Assembly: GCA_016177765.1 (NCBI GenBank)
Contig: JACOUP010000001.1
Coordinates: 62,001-126,000, forward strand
Direction: 5' to 3'
DNA length: 64,000 nt
Origin: Deltaproteobacteria bacterium
GTDB lineage: Bacteria; UBA10199; JACPAL01; JACOUP01
How positions within the stretch are numbered: position 1 is the stretch's first letter; each line of letters starts with the position of its first letter. The notes beneath the pieces are model-generated. The model was given only the letters and a program-made list of their open reading frames with translations, was not told where the DNA came from and did no database searches. A program made the position numbers and the translations under genes. Positions 36,637-44,632 of the stretch are shown one piece after another.

Positions 36637-37791
36637 ATGGGTGGCATGAAACCTTTACAGATTGTCCTGACGGTCGTCGCGGTTGTGGTGGCGATCGTCG
36701 CGGTTGTCTTGTGGATCCTCTGTCCTCCGGCCGGGGCTGGGGCCTCAGCTGGGGCGATGGCGACCGCTGATGCCGCCGCCGGTACTGCAGCTGTGGCACC
36801 AGCGGCCGGGGCCGGGGCCGCGGCGCCAGCAGCTGGAGCGGCGATAGTGCCAGCCGCGACTGTCCCTGCAGTTCCAGCGGCGACAGCCGGTGCCGCCGGG
36901 GGAACGGCCATGGTACCAGGGACCGCAGTAGCCGTTGCTCCAGGGGCCGCCCCATTAGCGGCTGGTGGTGGTGCTGCTGTCGTTGAAGGGGCCGCCGTTG
37001 CAACTCCCGCTGCCACCTCATTAGCCGCTCCAGCAGCAGCTCCTGCTACTACTACATTAGCGGCCGCTCCGGCAGCTCCTGCTGCGGTACCAGCCGCCGC
37101 CCCAGCTGTAACGACAACTGAAGTTGCTGCTAAAGGAACCGTTGCCACAGTCACCGTAGAAAAAGGGGGTGCCGGAACCGCTATTGCTAGTGGTACCAGC
37201 GGCGGCGGTTCAGGGGCTGTTGCCCCAGGTGGTACTGCCGCTACCAGTAGTGTAAACGGTGGTGGCGAACTGGCGGCCGCCTCAGCACCGGTACCTCCAG
37301 GGGGGGCACCAGTTCCAGCCACGGCCCCAACTCCTGCCGGGGTACCTGCCTCGGCACCGGCGCCAACCGGTCCCGCTTCGGCCACAGGCCCCACAGCCCC
37401 TGGCGGAACACCAACTGCGTCGGCAACTCCTCCTTCAGGGACACCCGCTCCCGGCACCGCGCCGGCAGGGAGTGCCCCAACGACCGGACCAGGCGCCCCT
37501 TATGACAAGGCCCTCAATCCGGGCGGGTACAAAACGGCTTATGGGTACTATGCAAACGGCCCCTCCCAGCTTGGGACATCAACACGGTACACCTTGCAGG
37601 GGGTTGGTGCGTGGGGAGGACTGGTCAGTTCTGGCGGGAATGCCGCCACGGCGCTACAGGGGAGTGAACAGGCCCAGCAACAGGAAGCAGACGCAAGGGC
37701 GGACGGCAAGGTTAAGGATGGTCCTGCCTACGACAGCTTCGCCGTCTCTGACAGGCGTGTCAGTGGTGCCGGCGGGCGCGGCTACGTGTAA
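36637..37791 (+). CDS. Ala/Pro-rich membrane-anchored low-complexity protein
   Basis: 384 residues. One N-terminal membrane helix (IVLTVVAVVVAIVAVVLWI), then about 250 residues dominated by Ala, Pro, Gly, Thr and Val with short quasi-repeats (APAA, AAPA, GGTA), then a Tyr/Gly-containing tail (GGYKTAYGYYANGPSQLG). Start ATG 36637 is supported by GGGGG 4-8 nt upstream. The reverse strand is also open over 36450-37457, but that product lacks a Shine-Dalgarno and is an Ala/Gly/Val shadow. A terminator at 37809 follows. The Pro/Ala stretch may span the envelope as an extended rod; that is inference. Confidence 0.75.
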   Translation: MGGMKPLQIVLTVVAVVVAIVAVVLWILCPPAGAGASAGAMATADAAAGTAAVAPAAGAGAAAPAAGAAIVPAATVPAVPAATAGAAGGTAMVPGTAVAVAPGAAPLAAGGGAAVVEGAAVATPAATSLAAPAAAPATTTLAAAPAAPAAVPAAAPAVTTTEVAAKGTVATVTVEKGGAGTAIASGTSGGGSGAVAPGGTAATSSVNGGGELAAASAPVPPGGAPVPATAPTPAGVPASAPAPTGPASATGPTAPGGTPTASATPPSGTPAPGTAPAGSAPTTGPGAPYDKALNPGGYKTAYGYYANGPSQLGTSTRYTLQGVGAWGGLVSSGGNAATALQGSEQAQQQEADARADGKVKDGPAYDSFAVSDRRVSGAGGRGYV

Positions 37792-37808
37792 ATAAAACGA
37801 ACCTTGGA

Positions 37809-37845
37809 AGGCCCCTTTTCTGTAGAGGAAAGGGGCCTTTTCTTA
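37809..37845 (+). terminator. Rho-independent terminator
   Basis: AGGCCCCTTTT and AAAGGGGCCTTTT form a 10-bp stem with a 10-nt loop followed by TTTTCTTAT, right after the Ala/Pro-rich gene. Confidence 0.85.
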
Positions 37846-37862
37846 TATAATCGAATCGCTCT

Positions 37863-38471
37863 ATGGCGAATCCCCTTCACGAAATCTGGCAAAAGGTCGA
37901 ACCGAAGGTCAAAAAGGGGAATAAAGATTACATTCAATACCTGGAACAGGACCTGATTTTTCTCTACCGCTCGCAGTTTGCCGATAACCGGAAATGCACG
38001 CTGGATGAATGGAAAAAGGGCTTCCGCGACAGCCTCCAAAAAGATGGAACCTATCTCGTTTCTTATGAGCAGTTTTTGGCCAAGGCGCGTTACTACAATG
38101 AAAAGATGCCGACCTCCCCTCCCTTTGATCCCGACTCGATCAAAGAAGGCCCTTGGAAGGAATCCGACCTGGATCAACTTTTTCAGCGGAAAATAAAACC
38201 GGAGACCCTCTACACCGACGAGGAATGGGCCGCCATCAAAGAAAAACTAAGGAAGATGTTTCCCCAAAAAGAGGGGTGGCTCCTGATGAACCCCCTCTTC
38301 AAGAAGGAATTGAAATATATCCTGGAGACCTACCCCTCCGTGATGCGCCAACGGGCGATCAACATCCAAAAAGAAAAGCTATCGGGCGGAAAAAGCAGTT
38401 TTACCCTGGGAACCGACCCGTCAAAGGGAATCGTTCAAAGATTTCGGAAATTCCTTCGCTTCGGAAGCTGA
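37863..38471 (+). CDS. Hypothetical protein
   Basis: 202 residues, MANPLHEIWQKVEPKVKKGN..., mostly helical and strongly charged, with several Tyr/Trp positions (WKKGFRDSLQKDGTYLVSYEQFLAKARYYNEKM). No signal peptide, membrane segment or known motif. A TATAAT box at 37846-37851 lies 12 nt before the ATG, giving a short leader, and no Shine-Dalgarno is visible. The 3' end overlaps the convergent lapA-like gene by 51 bp. Function not assigned. Confidence 0.65.
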   Translation: MANPLHEIWQKVEPKVKKGNKDYIQYLEQDLIFLYRSQFADNRKCTLDEWKKGFRDSLQKDGTYLVSYEQFLAKARYYNEKMPTSPPFDPDSIKEGPWKESDLDQLFQRKIKPETLYTDEEWAAIKEKLRKMFPQKEGWLLMNPLFKKELKYILETYPSVMRQRAINIQKEKLSGGKSSFTLGTDPSKGIVQRFRKFLRFGS

Positions 38472-38789
38472 CCCTATACTCTCGTCCCGCAAAGCCTCCA
38501 CCTCTTTTTCCAAATCCTTAATCCTCTTTCGATGGGCCCGTGTCGCGAGCGACCGGTAAAAGGAAGGAAGGGCCTGGATGAGGGAGAGGGAGACAATCCC
38601 CAGACAAAAAGCGGCAATCATCACAAAACCGGCCGGCAGGGGTACCGACCGGAGGGCGATCAGCCCCGGGATGCTGAATTTAAAGACCATCGGGTAATTG
38701 AAGGTTTCGCTGTCCAGATTGCAGTAGAGAAAATTAAGTGTGGTAAAGACAACCAGCGAGAGGACCAGGGCGAACAGGAATTTTCTCAT
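38421..38789 (-). CDS. LapA-domain (DUF1049) membrane protein
   Basis: 122 residues from ATG 38789, whose ATGA overlaps the stop of the HIT gene. Two membrane helices (FLFALVLSLVVFTTLNFLY and LPAGFVMIAAFCLGIVSLSLIQ) followed by a basic, helical tail (ATRAHRKRIKDLEKEVEALRDE), as in LapA/YciS proteins involved in lipopolysaccharide assembly. The conserved P-x-G-F between the helices fits. Low sequence specificity in the family keeps this moderate. Last gene of the rpsA-sppA-ihfB-HIT series. Confidence 0.75.
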   Translation of the reverse strand: MRKFLFALVLSLVVFTTLNFLYCNLDSETFNYPMVFKFSIPGLIALRSVPLPAGFVMIAAFCLGIVSLSLIQALPSFYRSLATRAHRKRIKDLEKEVEALRDESIGSASEAKEFPKSLNDSL

Positions 38790-39286
38790 CGTCGTCCCCT
38801 CCACTCTCTGGCCAAAAGATCGTAACTCTCTTTAATATGCTGGGGCATCTGTTTCGTGGAGGCCAAGACCGGCATGAAATTGGTATCCGCCTCCCAGCGC
38901 GGAACGATGTGAAAATGAATATGGTCGGCAATCCCGGCCCCTGCCAGTCTTCCCTGGTTGATGCCAATATTGAAACCGTCAGGATGAAGGGTCTTCTTCA
39001 ACCGGACCACCGCCTCCTGGATCGTCTGCGTTACTTCCAGCATTTCATCGTTCCGCAGACCGGTTATTTCCGACAGATGCCGCCGGGGAACGACCATGAG
39101 ATGACCATTATTATAAGGGTACTTGTTCAGGACGACAAAACAGGAGTTCTTGCGGGCCAAGACCAGATTCTTTTTATCCTTTTTTTCACGAACCATCCGG
39201 CAAAAGACACAACCCTTGGGTGAATCACCCCTGGGTTTCTTGCCCAGGATGAACTCCATCCTCCATGGGGCCCAGAGAACTTTCAT
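38786..39286 (-). CDS. HIT-family hydrolase or Ap4A phosphorylase-like protein
   Basis: 166 residues. Histidine triad HIHFHIVPRW at 122-131 and N-terminal LWAPWRMEFI with CVFC zinc pair. The motif set (APWR, H-x-H-x-H, GxNxGxxAGAGIxDHxHxHxVPRW) matches the bacterial APA2/FHIT-like branch that splits dinucleoside polyphosphates or acts as an adenylyltransferase. A family-A palindrome is inserted between KKPR and CVFC (RGDSPKG). It starts 6 nt after ihfB and overlaps lapA by 4 nt. Confidence 0.93.
   Translation of the reverse strand: MKVLWAPWRMEFILGKKPRGDSPKGCVFCRMVREKKDKKNLVLARKNSCFVVLNKYPYNNGHLMVVPRRHLSEITGLRNDEMLEVTQTIQEAVVRLKKTLHPDGFNIGINQGRLAGAGIADHIHFHIVPRWEADTNFMPVLASTKQMPQHIKESYDLLAREWRGRR
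39218..39230. repeat. Family-A mini-palindrome in the HIT gene
   Basis: GGGTGAATCACCC, read as GDSP in KPRGDSPKGCVFC, just before the zinc cysteines. Confidence 0.75.
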
Positions 39287-39291
39287 CGGAT

Positions 39292-39588
39292 TTAACCCTT
39301 GGGGGAACCACCCTTGTTGAGCCGCTCCTTCAGTTCCTTTCCCGCCTTGAAGAAGGGGACCTTGCGGAGATCGATGGAGACCTTGGCGCCGGATTTTGGA
39401 TTTCTCCCAACCCTTGGTTCACGGACCCGGATCTCGAAGGTGCCGAACCCACGAATCTCGATCCGGTCGCCGCCGGAGAGGGCCTCGGTCATCCGGTCAA
39501 AGATGGTGTCAATGATCGTATCGACGTCCCTGTGGGACAGATGAGAGAGCTTCTTGTCGAGACTGTTAACGAGATCGCTTTTGTTCAT
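39292..39588 (-). CDS. ihfB: Integration host factor beta-type subunit
   Basis: 98 residues. IHF/HU fold: MNKSDLVNSLDKKLSHLSHRDVDTIIDTIFDRMTEAL, then RIEIRGFGTFEIRVREPRVGRNPKSGAKVSI. It bends DNA together with IhfA (52032-52313). AGGAG precedes the ATG. The C terminus ends in NKGGSPKG, which is encoded by a family-A copy (GGGGGAACCACCC), so the repeat forms the natural end of the protein. Position next to rpsA-sppA is a common IhfB context. Confidence 0.95.
   Translation of the reverse strand: MNKSDLVNSLDKKLSHLSHRDVDTIIDTIFDRMTEALSGGDRIEIRGFGTFEIRVREPRVGRNPKSGAKVSIDLRKVPFFKAGKELKERLNKGGSPKG
39301..39313. repeat. Family-A mini-palindrome at the ihfB C terminus
   Basis: GGGGGAACCACCC, a diverged copy, read as GGSP in the terminal NKGGSPKG. 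Confidence 0.6.
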
Positions 39589-39609
39589 ACCCAGCTCCTT
39601 TTTAATTTT

Positions 39610-40494
39610 CTACCATTGGTAAACAGGTAAAACTCCTCCAGCCGAGGCCTGCAACAAAGAGCGGTTCAAGACCTGACGGAGTCCGGAGGAAGCGTCACCC
39701 AAGAGATAGTCCAGCAGGCCTTCTTTCTCTTTCGGAACGGTCACCACCTTGGGTTCCCCCTTGATTCCGGCAAGCTCCCCCGCCTTTTTGTAAGCCGCCT
39801 CCAAAGAGCCGAGTTGATCAACCAGTTTTTTCCTCAAAGCCTCCCTGCCGGTAAAGACGCGCCCATCCGCAATCGCCTCCACCTCTTCCGCAGAGAGTCC
39901 CCGCCCCGCCGCCACCGCCTCCTTGAACTGGGCATGCATATCTTTTAAAATAGCCTCCAACATCCCTTTTTCCTCCGGGGTCATCGGACGGATCGGCGAC
40001 CCGATGTCTTTATAGGTCCCACTCTTCAGGGTCTCCCTCTTCAGGCGAACCCACTTGAGGATATCCTCCACATTCAGGTATTCCAGACGAACTCCGATAC
40101 TGCCGGTGATCGTTCCGGGATTGGCCACAATCCAGTCGGCAGGGGCCGCGAGATAATAGCCACCGGAGGCGGCTACTGTTCCCATAGAGATGACAACCTT
40201 TTTCGATTTTTCCCGGAGACGGGAGACGGCATCGTGGATCTCCTGGGAAGCGGCGACTGTCCCTCCGGGGGAATTGACCCGGATCACAACCGCCTTCAGG
40301 TCATCACGGTCGTAAACCTTGGCAAACTGCTTGAGGATCGGTTGCGCTTCATAAAGGGGGCCTTCGATTTCAATGAGCGCCAGATCCCCTCCGAGGGGGA
40401 TAGAAGGACTCCCAAACAAGGCAAAAACGGCCATCCCCAAGACCACAAAGGCCGCCCCCCCCAACAACAGAAACCAGAGCCAGAATTTCTTCAT
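39610..40494 (-). CDS. sppA: Signal peptide peptidase SppA (short type)
   Basis: About 294 residues from ATG 40494 (MKKFWLWFLLLGG). A TTG at 40512 overlapping the rpsA stop is the alternative. N-terminal membrane anchor, then the S49 fold with nucleophile Ser in GTVAASGGYYLAAPAD and general-base Lys in SGTYKDIGSP. It digests cleaved signal peptides at the periplasmic face. Directly behind rpsA, as in many related gene orders. Confidence 0.94.
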   Translation of the reverse strand: MKKFWLWFLLLGGAAFVVLGMAVFALFGSPSIPLGGDLALIEIEGPLYEAQPILKQFAKVYDRDDLKAVVIRVNSPGGTVAASQEIHDAVSRLREKSKKVVISMGTVAASGGYYLAAPADWIVANPGTITGSIGVRLEYLNVEDILKWVRLKRETLKSGTYKDIGSPIRPMTPEEKGMLEAILKDMHAQFKEAVAAGRGLSAEEVEAIADGRVFTGREALRKKLVDQLGSLEAAYKKAGELAGIKGEPKVVTVPKEKEGLLDYLLGDASSGLRQVLNRSLLQASAGGVLPVYQW

Positions 40495-40508
40495 CAAGAG
40501 TGACCCAC

Positions 40509-42167
40509 TCAAGCCTTTTTCCCTTTTACCTTTTTCTTAGCCTCCTCCTTGGACGAACCAGCCCCCTTGCAGTGAAGGCCGAGTGTGATCTTGTGTTCTC
40601 TCTCGTCAAGGGAGTGGACAACAACATCCAGTTTTTCTTTTAACTTAAAATGTTCTTCCGGGTTGGCCTGTTTCTCCTCAGGAAAGTCGGTTTTGGCAAT
40701 GAATCCTTCAACGCCTTCCTGTAATTCCACAATAACCCCTTTTTCCCCGACAGAAACAAGGGTCCCCTTGACCTTTTCTCCGACCGCATATTCCTTCTGG
40801 ACTTGCGGCCAAATATCCTCCGTCAACTGCTTCACCCCCAGGGAGAATCTCTCATTATCCTTGTCAATATTGAGGACCACAACCTCGAGCGTATCCCCCT
40901 TTTTGTAAAGCTCCTGGGGATGCCGCCAAGGCTTGACCCAGGAGAGGTCCGAAATATGGACCAGACCATCAATCTCCTCGGAAAGACCGATAAAGAAACC
41001 AAAGTCGGTGGTGTTTTTGACCTCCCCCTTGAACTTTGTCCCGATCGGGTATTTCTCCGCCAGTGTCTCCCAGGGATTGGGCAACACCTGTTTCATCCCG
41101 AGCGAGATCCGCCGGCCGGCCGGGTCCAGATCCAGGATGACCGCCTCCACGAGATCCCCCAAGGAAAGAATCTTGGAAGGCTGTCTCACCTTCTTGTTCC
41201 AACTCATCTCAGAGACATGAACCAACCCTTCGACCCCTCTCTCCAGTTCAAGAAAGGCGCCGTAATCCGTAAGATTGACCACCTTCCCCTTGATCTTGCC
41301 TCCCTCCACGTACCTCTTCTCAACCCCTTCCCAGGGGTCCGGAAGAAGTTGTTTGAGCCCCAGGGAAACCTTGCCGCTTTCCGGATCCACCTTGAGGATC
41401 TTCACCTTGATCTCGCTCCCGATCTTGCAAACCTCGGAAGGATGACCGATCCGCCCCCAGGTCATGTCGGTGATATGCAAGAGCCCATCGACGCCACCCA
41501 GATCGACGAAGACCCCGTAATCGGTGATATTCTTGACATGACCGGCAACAACCTCCCCCTCACGAACATTCTGGAGAGATTCTTCACGATAGGCCCCCCG
41601 GTCCTGTTCGAGGAGGGCGCGACGGGAGACAATGATGTTCCCCTTCCGTTTGTTCAGTTTCAGAATCTTGAATTTGAATTTTTTGCCGACCAGGCGGTCC
41701 AACTGAGTGACCGGGCGGATATCAATCTGGGAGCCGGGCAGAAACGCCTTCACACCAACATCGACAGAGAGCCCCCCTTTGACCTTGCAGAGAACCGTCC
41801 CTTCCACAACCCCCTCCTTTTCGGAGATCTCAACAAGATTGTCCCAGACCTTCAGCGCATCCGCTTTGGTTTTGGAAAGAACGGCAAGCCCTGTCTCTTC
41901 ATCAATCATCTCAAAGTAGACATCTACCGTATCCCCTTCCTTTAAAGCCACTTCACCACGGGCGCCGGCAAATTCACTCAAAGGAACCGTCCCTTCACAC
42001 TTGTAACTGAAATCAATAACGGCATAATCGGGGGTCATCTTGATCACCGTGCCGGTGACAATGTCCCCCTCCTGGGCCAGTTCCCGTTTGAGACTGTTTT
42101 CAAAGAGCTCCGCAAAATTTTCCTTGGGGGAATCACCCTTACTTTCGAGGGAGTTGTCTGATGTCAT
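40509..42167 (-). CDS. rpsA: 30S ribosomal protein S1
   Basis: 552 residues, normal S1 length, with six S1 RNA-binding domains (for example GDIVTGTVIKMTPDYAVIDF; GEVVAGHVKNITDYGVFVDLGGVDGLLHITDM; GTKFKGEVKNTTDFGFFIGLSEEIDGLVHISDLSW). S1 helps mRNAs load on the small subunit. The N-terminal leader MTSDNSLESKGDSPKENFAEL contains a family-A copy. No Shine-Dalgarno precedes the ATG, and a promoter puts transcription start a few nt above it. The usual neighbour cmk is missing between aroA and rpsA. Confidence 0.98.
   Translation of the reverse strand: MTSDNSLESKGDSPKENFAELFENSLKRELAQEGDIVTGTVIKMTPDYAVIDFSYKCEGTVPLSEFAGARGEVALKEGDTVDVYFEMIDEETGLAVLSKTKADALKVWDNLVEISEKEGVVEGTVLCKVKGGLSVDVGVKAFLPGSQIDIRPVTQLDRLVGKKFKFKILKLNKRKGNIIVSRRALLEQDRGAYREESLQNVREGEVVAGHVKNITDYGVFVDLGGVDGLLHITDMTWGRIGHPSEVCKIGSEIKVKILKVDPESGKVSLGLKQLLPDPWEGVEKRYVEGGKIKGKVVNLTDYGAFLELERGVEGLVHVSEMSWNKKVRQPSKILSLGDLVEAVILDLDPAGRRISLGMKQVLPNPWETLAEKYPIGTKFKGEVKNTTDFGFFIGLSEEIDGLVHISDLSWVKPWRHPQELYKKGDTLEVVVLNIDKDNERFSLGVKQLTEDIWPQVQKEYAVGEKVKGTLVSVGEKGVIVELQEGVEGFIAKTDFPEEKQANPEEHFKLKEKLDVVVHSLDEREHKITLGLHCKGAGSSKEEAKKKVKGKKA
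42126..42138. repeat. Family-A mini-palindrome at the rpsA N terminus
   Basis: GGGGGAATCACCC, read as GDSP in ESKGDSPKENF; lies before the first S1 domain. Confidence 0.7.
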
Positions 42168-42176
42168 GGTTGGTAG

Positions 42177-42205
42177 GGTCTAATATCAACGGGAGGCATT
42201 GTCAA
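42177..42205 (-). promoter_or_regulatory. Promoter of rpsA
   Basis: Minus strand consensus TTGACA (42205-42200), 17-nt spacer, TAGACC (42182-42177), or the overlapping TATTAG with a shorter spacer. The ATG at 42167 follows within 10 nt and has no Shine-Dalgarno. Confidence 0.45.
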
Positions 42206-42274
42206 AGGTTTTTCTTGGTTTTTCATAGGGTTATTTAACAAGGGAGATGGTGAGGCAGGTCGAACCATACCCCT

Positions 42275-43609
42275 CTAGTCCCCAATTTCCCTGACCGAAC
42301 CGGTCAGCCTTCTCAGGAGGGGGACAAATGTGGGGAATGAAGTCCCGATACAATCGGTATCCTGCACCCGCATGATCCCCTCCCCCAACAATCCGGCAAT
42401 GGTCAGTGACATGGCGATTCGGTGATCCCCGTAGCTCTTGACCGGTCTCCCCTTGAAACGACGTTCCCCCCTGATTTTGAGTCCGTCGACAAGTTCTTTC
42501 AGGGCGCCGCCAGCCTTCGGGTGAATCACCCTTGAGAATTCGGTGGCCATCGCCTTGATCCGGTCCGTCTCCTTCACCCTCAATTCGGCCGCATCCTGAA
42601 TGATTGTTTCCCCTTTCGCCATCAGGGCCGCAAGGGCGAGGATCGGAATCTCGTCGATCAACCGGGGGATCAGGGCCCCCCTGATCGCTGTCCCTTTAAG
42701 GACTGAGGGGAAAACCTTCAGATCAGCCATCGGCTCACCCGCCACAATCTTCTGTTTCTCCAACTGGATCCTCCCCCCCATGATTTTAATCACATCCAGA
42801 AAACCGGTACGGGTCGGGTTAATCCCGACGCCGCGGATCGTCAGACTCTTTGTCTTGAACGATTGAAGGAGGGAGGCCACGACAAAAAATGCCGCCGAGG
42901 AGAGATCCCCTGGCACCAAAACCCGGATCCCCTTTAATTTCTGCCCCGCCACGAGTGTTGTTTTTTTTCCCTCTTTCTTCAAAGAGAGTCCGAAGGCGGA
43001 GAGCATTCTTTCGGTATGGTCACGGCTAGGCGTCGGTTCGATCACCGTTGTCGGCCCTGTCGCACAAAGGCCGGCGAGCAGAATGGCGGACTTGAGTTGG
43101 GCCGAGGCAACCGGCAGGGTGTAAGAGATCCCCTTTAAAGGAGATCCCTTGATTCGGATCAGCCGCAAATCATTTTTCTTTTCTTCAACGATCCTGGCCC
43201 CCATCCTTTGAAGAGGTTCAATAACCCTTCCCATCGGCCGCGCATTCAGAGAGGCATCCCCCGTCAGGACCGATTGAAAAGGTTGGCCGGAGAGCAACCC
43301 GGTCATCAAACGAAGGGTTGTCCCTGAATTGCCGCAATAAAGAATCTTTTTGGGGGCCCTCAATCCGCGAAGCCCAACCCCCTTGACCCGCCATTGTCCC
43401 GGTCTCTGTCTTGTAATCGTCACCCCGAGTTCTTTGAGGATCTCCACTGTTTTCATGACATCGTCCGCCTCCAAAAGCCCGGTAATTTGCGTGATCCCTT
43501 CGGCAATCGCGCCAAAGATGAGGGCCCGGTGGGAGATCGATTTATCTCCGGGAACCGTAACAACCCCGGCCATTGGTTTTCTAAGAGGCGAAATAATGAG
43601 TGACTTCAT
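42275..43609 (-). CDS. aroA: 3-phosphoshikimate 1-carboxyvinyltransferase (EPSP synthase)
   Basis: 444 residues. It joins shikimate 3-phosphate and phosphoenolpyruvate. Motifs: VPGDKSISHRALIFGAIAEG, YCGNSGTTLRLMTGLL, the basic ARPMGRVIEPLQRMGA, and RVKETDRIKAMATE. A family-A copy (SRVIHPKAGGAL) lengthens the loop after that last motif. Its ATG overlaps the tyrA stop (ATGA), forming pheA-tyrA-aroA, three shikimate/aromatic steps in one unit. Confidence 0.97.
   Translation of the reverse strand: MKSLIISPLRKPMAGVVTVPGDKSISHRALIFGAIAEGITQITGLLEADDVMKTVEILKELGVTITRQRPGQWRVKGVGLRGLRAPKKILYCGNSGTTLRLMTGLLSGQPFQSVLTGDASLNARPMGRVIEPLQRMGARIVEEKKNDLRLIRIKGSPLKGISYTLPVASAQLKSAILLAGLCATGPTTVIEPTPSRDHTERMLSAFGLSLKKEGKKTTLVAGQKLKGIRVLVPGDLSSAAFFVVASLLQSFKTKSLTIRGVGINPTRTGFLDVIKIMGGRIQLEKQKIVAGEPMADLKVFPSVLKGTAIRGALIPRLIDEIPILALAALMAKGETIIQDAAELRVKETDRIKAMATEFSRVIHPKAGGALKELVDGLKIRGERRFKGRPVKSYGDHRIAMSLTIAGLLGEGIMRVQDTDCIGTSFPTFVPLLRRLTGSVREIGD
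42519..42531. repeat. Family-A mini-palindrome in aroA
   Basis: GGGTGAATCACCC, read as VIHP in FSRVIHPKAGGALKE. Confidence 0.7.
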
Positions 43610-44613
43610 GAGAGTTTCTCTTTCAACTTTTTAACGGAGGCAAAGGTACGCTCTAGCTCCTTCCCTTCTCTTCGAAGAATTTTCTTCTTGAGGAGGGTCA
43701 ACTGTTTTTGAAAGGCCTCTACGGCCTGGACAATGTTTTCACTGTTTTCCACCGAGATATCCCGCCACATCTGCGGGGAGCTGGCAGTCACCCGGGTGGC
43801 GTCACGAAGAGATCCTTGGGTGGCGCACCCTTGGGTGGAACACCCTTGGGTGGCACACCCTTCCAGCCATTGACGGACCTCACTAACACCGCCGATTGAT
43901 TGCGTCACCACCGGCAACAGACTGTAGGCGATCATATGGGGCAGATGGCTCGTGAAGGAAAGGATCCGGTCGTGTTTCTTTGGATTCATCGGTTGAACCG
44001 TGGCCCCGAGACGACGCCAGAGTTTTTCGATGCGATGGAGAACGGCACGGGCTGTTCCTGGGAGTGGCATCAGAAGACACCGCCTTCCTTTAAAGAGCTT
44101 TGGGTCGGCCCCACCAATCCCGACCTTCTCCGTCCCGGCAATCGGGTGGGCCCCAACGTAAAAACTCCTTTTCGGCAGCCCCTTGGCCGCCGCCCGGACG
44201 ATTGTCTCTTTTGTACTCCCGACATCCATGAAGATCAGCCCCTTTTTGCAGGAAATTTTGTTTTTCACCTTCCGCAGATTTTTAAAAAAGAGGCGGATTT
44301 CGGAGACGGGGATGGCGAGAATAATGAGATTGGAAGGTGGGTCCTGGCTCCGGGTCGCCCTGTCCCTCGTGCTCAGGCACTGCCATAAGGTTGAGGGTGT
44401 TACACCCAAGCCTTCGCTTTCGGCCCAGGACTCCCCATCGCCACCCACCTTCGCATCAATCATCCCCAATCTTTTTGCAATCCTCAATGTCTTGGCATCC
44501 CGATCAAGCCCAATGACCTGACGGGCGACCCGATTCTTCTTCAAGGCCCAGGCGATCGATCCGCCAATCTGACCGAGCCCGACCACAACCACTTTATTAA
44601 AAAGAAAATTCAT
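43606..44613 (-). CDS. tyrA: Prephenate dehydrogenase with repeat-derived insertions
   Basis: 335 residues from ATG 44613 (MNFLFNKVVVVGLGQIGGS), 19 nt after pheA. It oxidises prephenate to 4-hydroxyphenylpyruvate in tyrosine synthesis. The NAD motif is GLGQIGGS; VGAHPIAGTEKVGIGGADPKLF and SFTSHLPHMIAYSLLPVV are substrate-site segments. Two regions are unusual. About 25 extra residues after GMIDAK (ESWAESEGLGVTPSTLWQCL and RDRATRSQ) include one family-A copy. Three tandem family-A copies at 15-bp period give GCATQ-GCSTQ-GCATQ in the C-terminal helical domain. The frame stays open through both, so the gene is probably functional. Confidence 0.93.
   Translation of the reverse strand: MNFLFNKVVVVGLGQIGGSIAWALKKNRVARQVIGLDRDAKTLRIAKRLGMIDAKVGGDGESWAESEGLGVTPSTLWQCLSTRDRATRSQDPPSNLIILAIPVSEIRLFFKNLRKVKNKISCKKGLIFMDVGSTKETIVRAAAKGLPKRSFYVGAHPIAGTEKVGIGGADPKLFKGRRCLLMPLPGTARAVLHRIEKLWRRLGATVQPMNPKKHDRILSFTSHLPHMIAYSLLPVVTQSIGGVSEVRQWLEGCATQGCSTQGCATQGSLRDATRVTASSPQMWRDISVENSENIVQAVEAFQKQLTLLKKKILRREGKELERTFASVKKLKEKLS
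43818..43860. repeat. Three tandem family-A mini-palindromes in tyrA
   Basis: GGGTGGCGCACCC, GGGTGGAACACCC and GGGTGGCACACCC, each joined by TT, period 15 bp, encoding three five-residue units (GCATQ, GCSTQ, GCATQ). All three are read in the frame in which the standard copy would carry TGA, but have TGT or TGC instead. Confidence 0.85.
44395..44407. repeat. Family-A mini-palindrome in the tyrA insertion
   Basis: GGGTGTTACACCC, read as GVTP in the extra segment after the first NAD-binding helices. Confidence 0.7.
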
Positions 44614-44632
44614 AAAATATATTTTCCCTGGA

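Noticed and set aside
36450-37457. Minus-strand 335-residue open frame (Ala/Gly/Val-rich)
   Set aside because: Antisense to the plus-strand Ala/Pro-rich gene, no Shine-Dalgarno or signal; the plus-strand frame has a ribosome site, a membrane helix and a following terminator.
43818-43860. Short tandem repeat considered as a CRISPR array
   Set aside because: The units are 15 bp, coding, without spacers, and there are no cas genes in the window.
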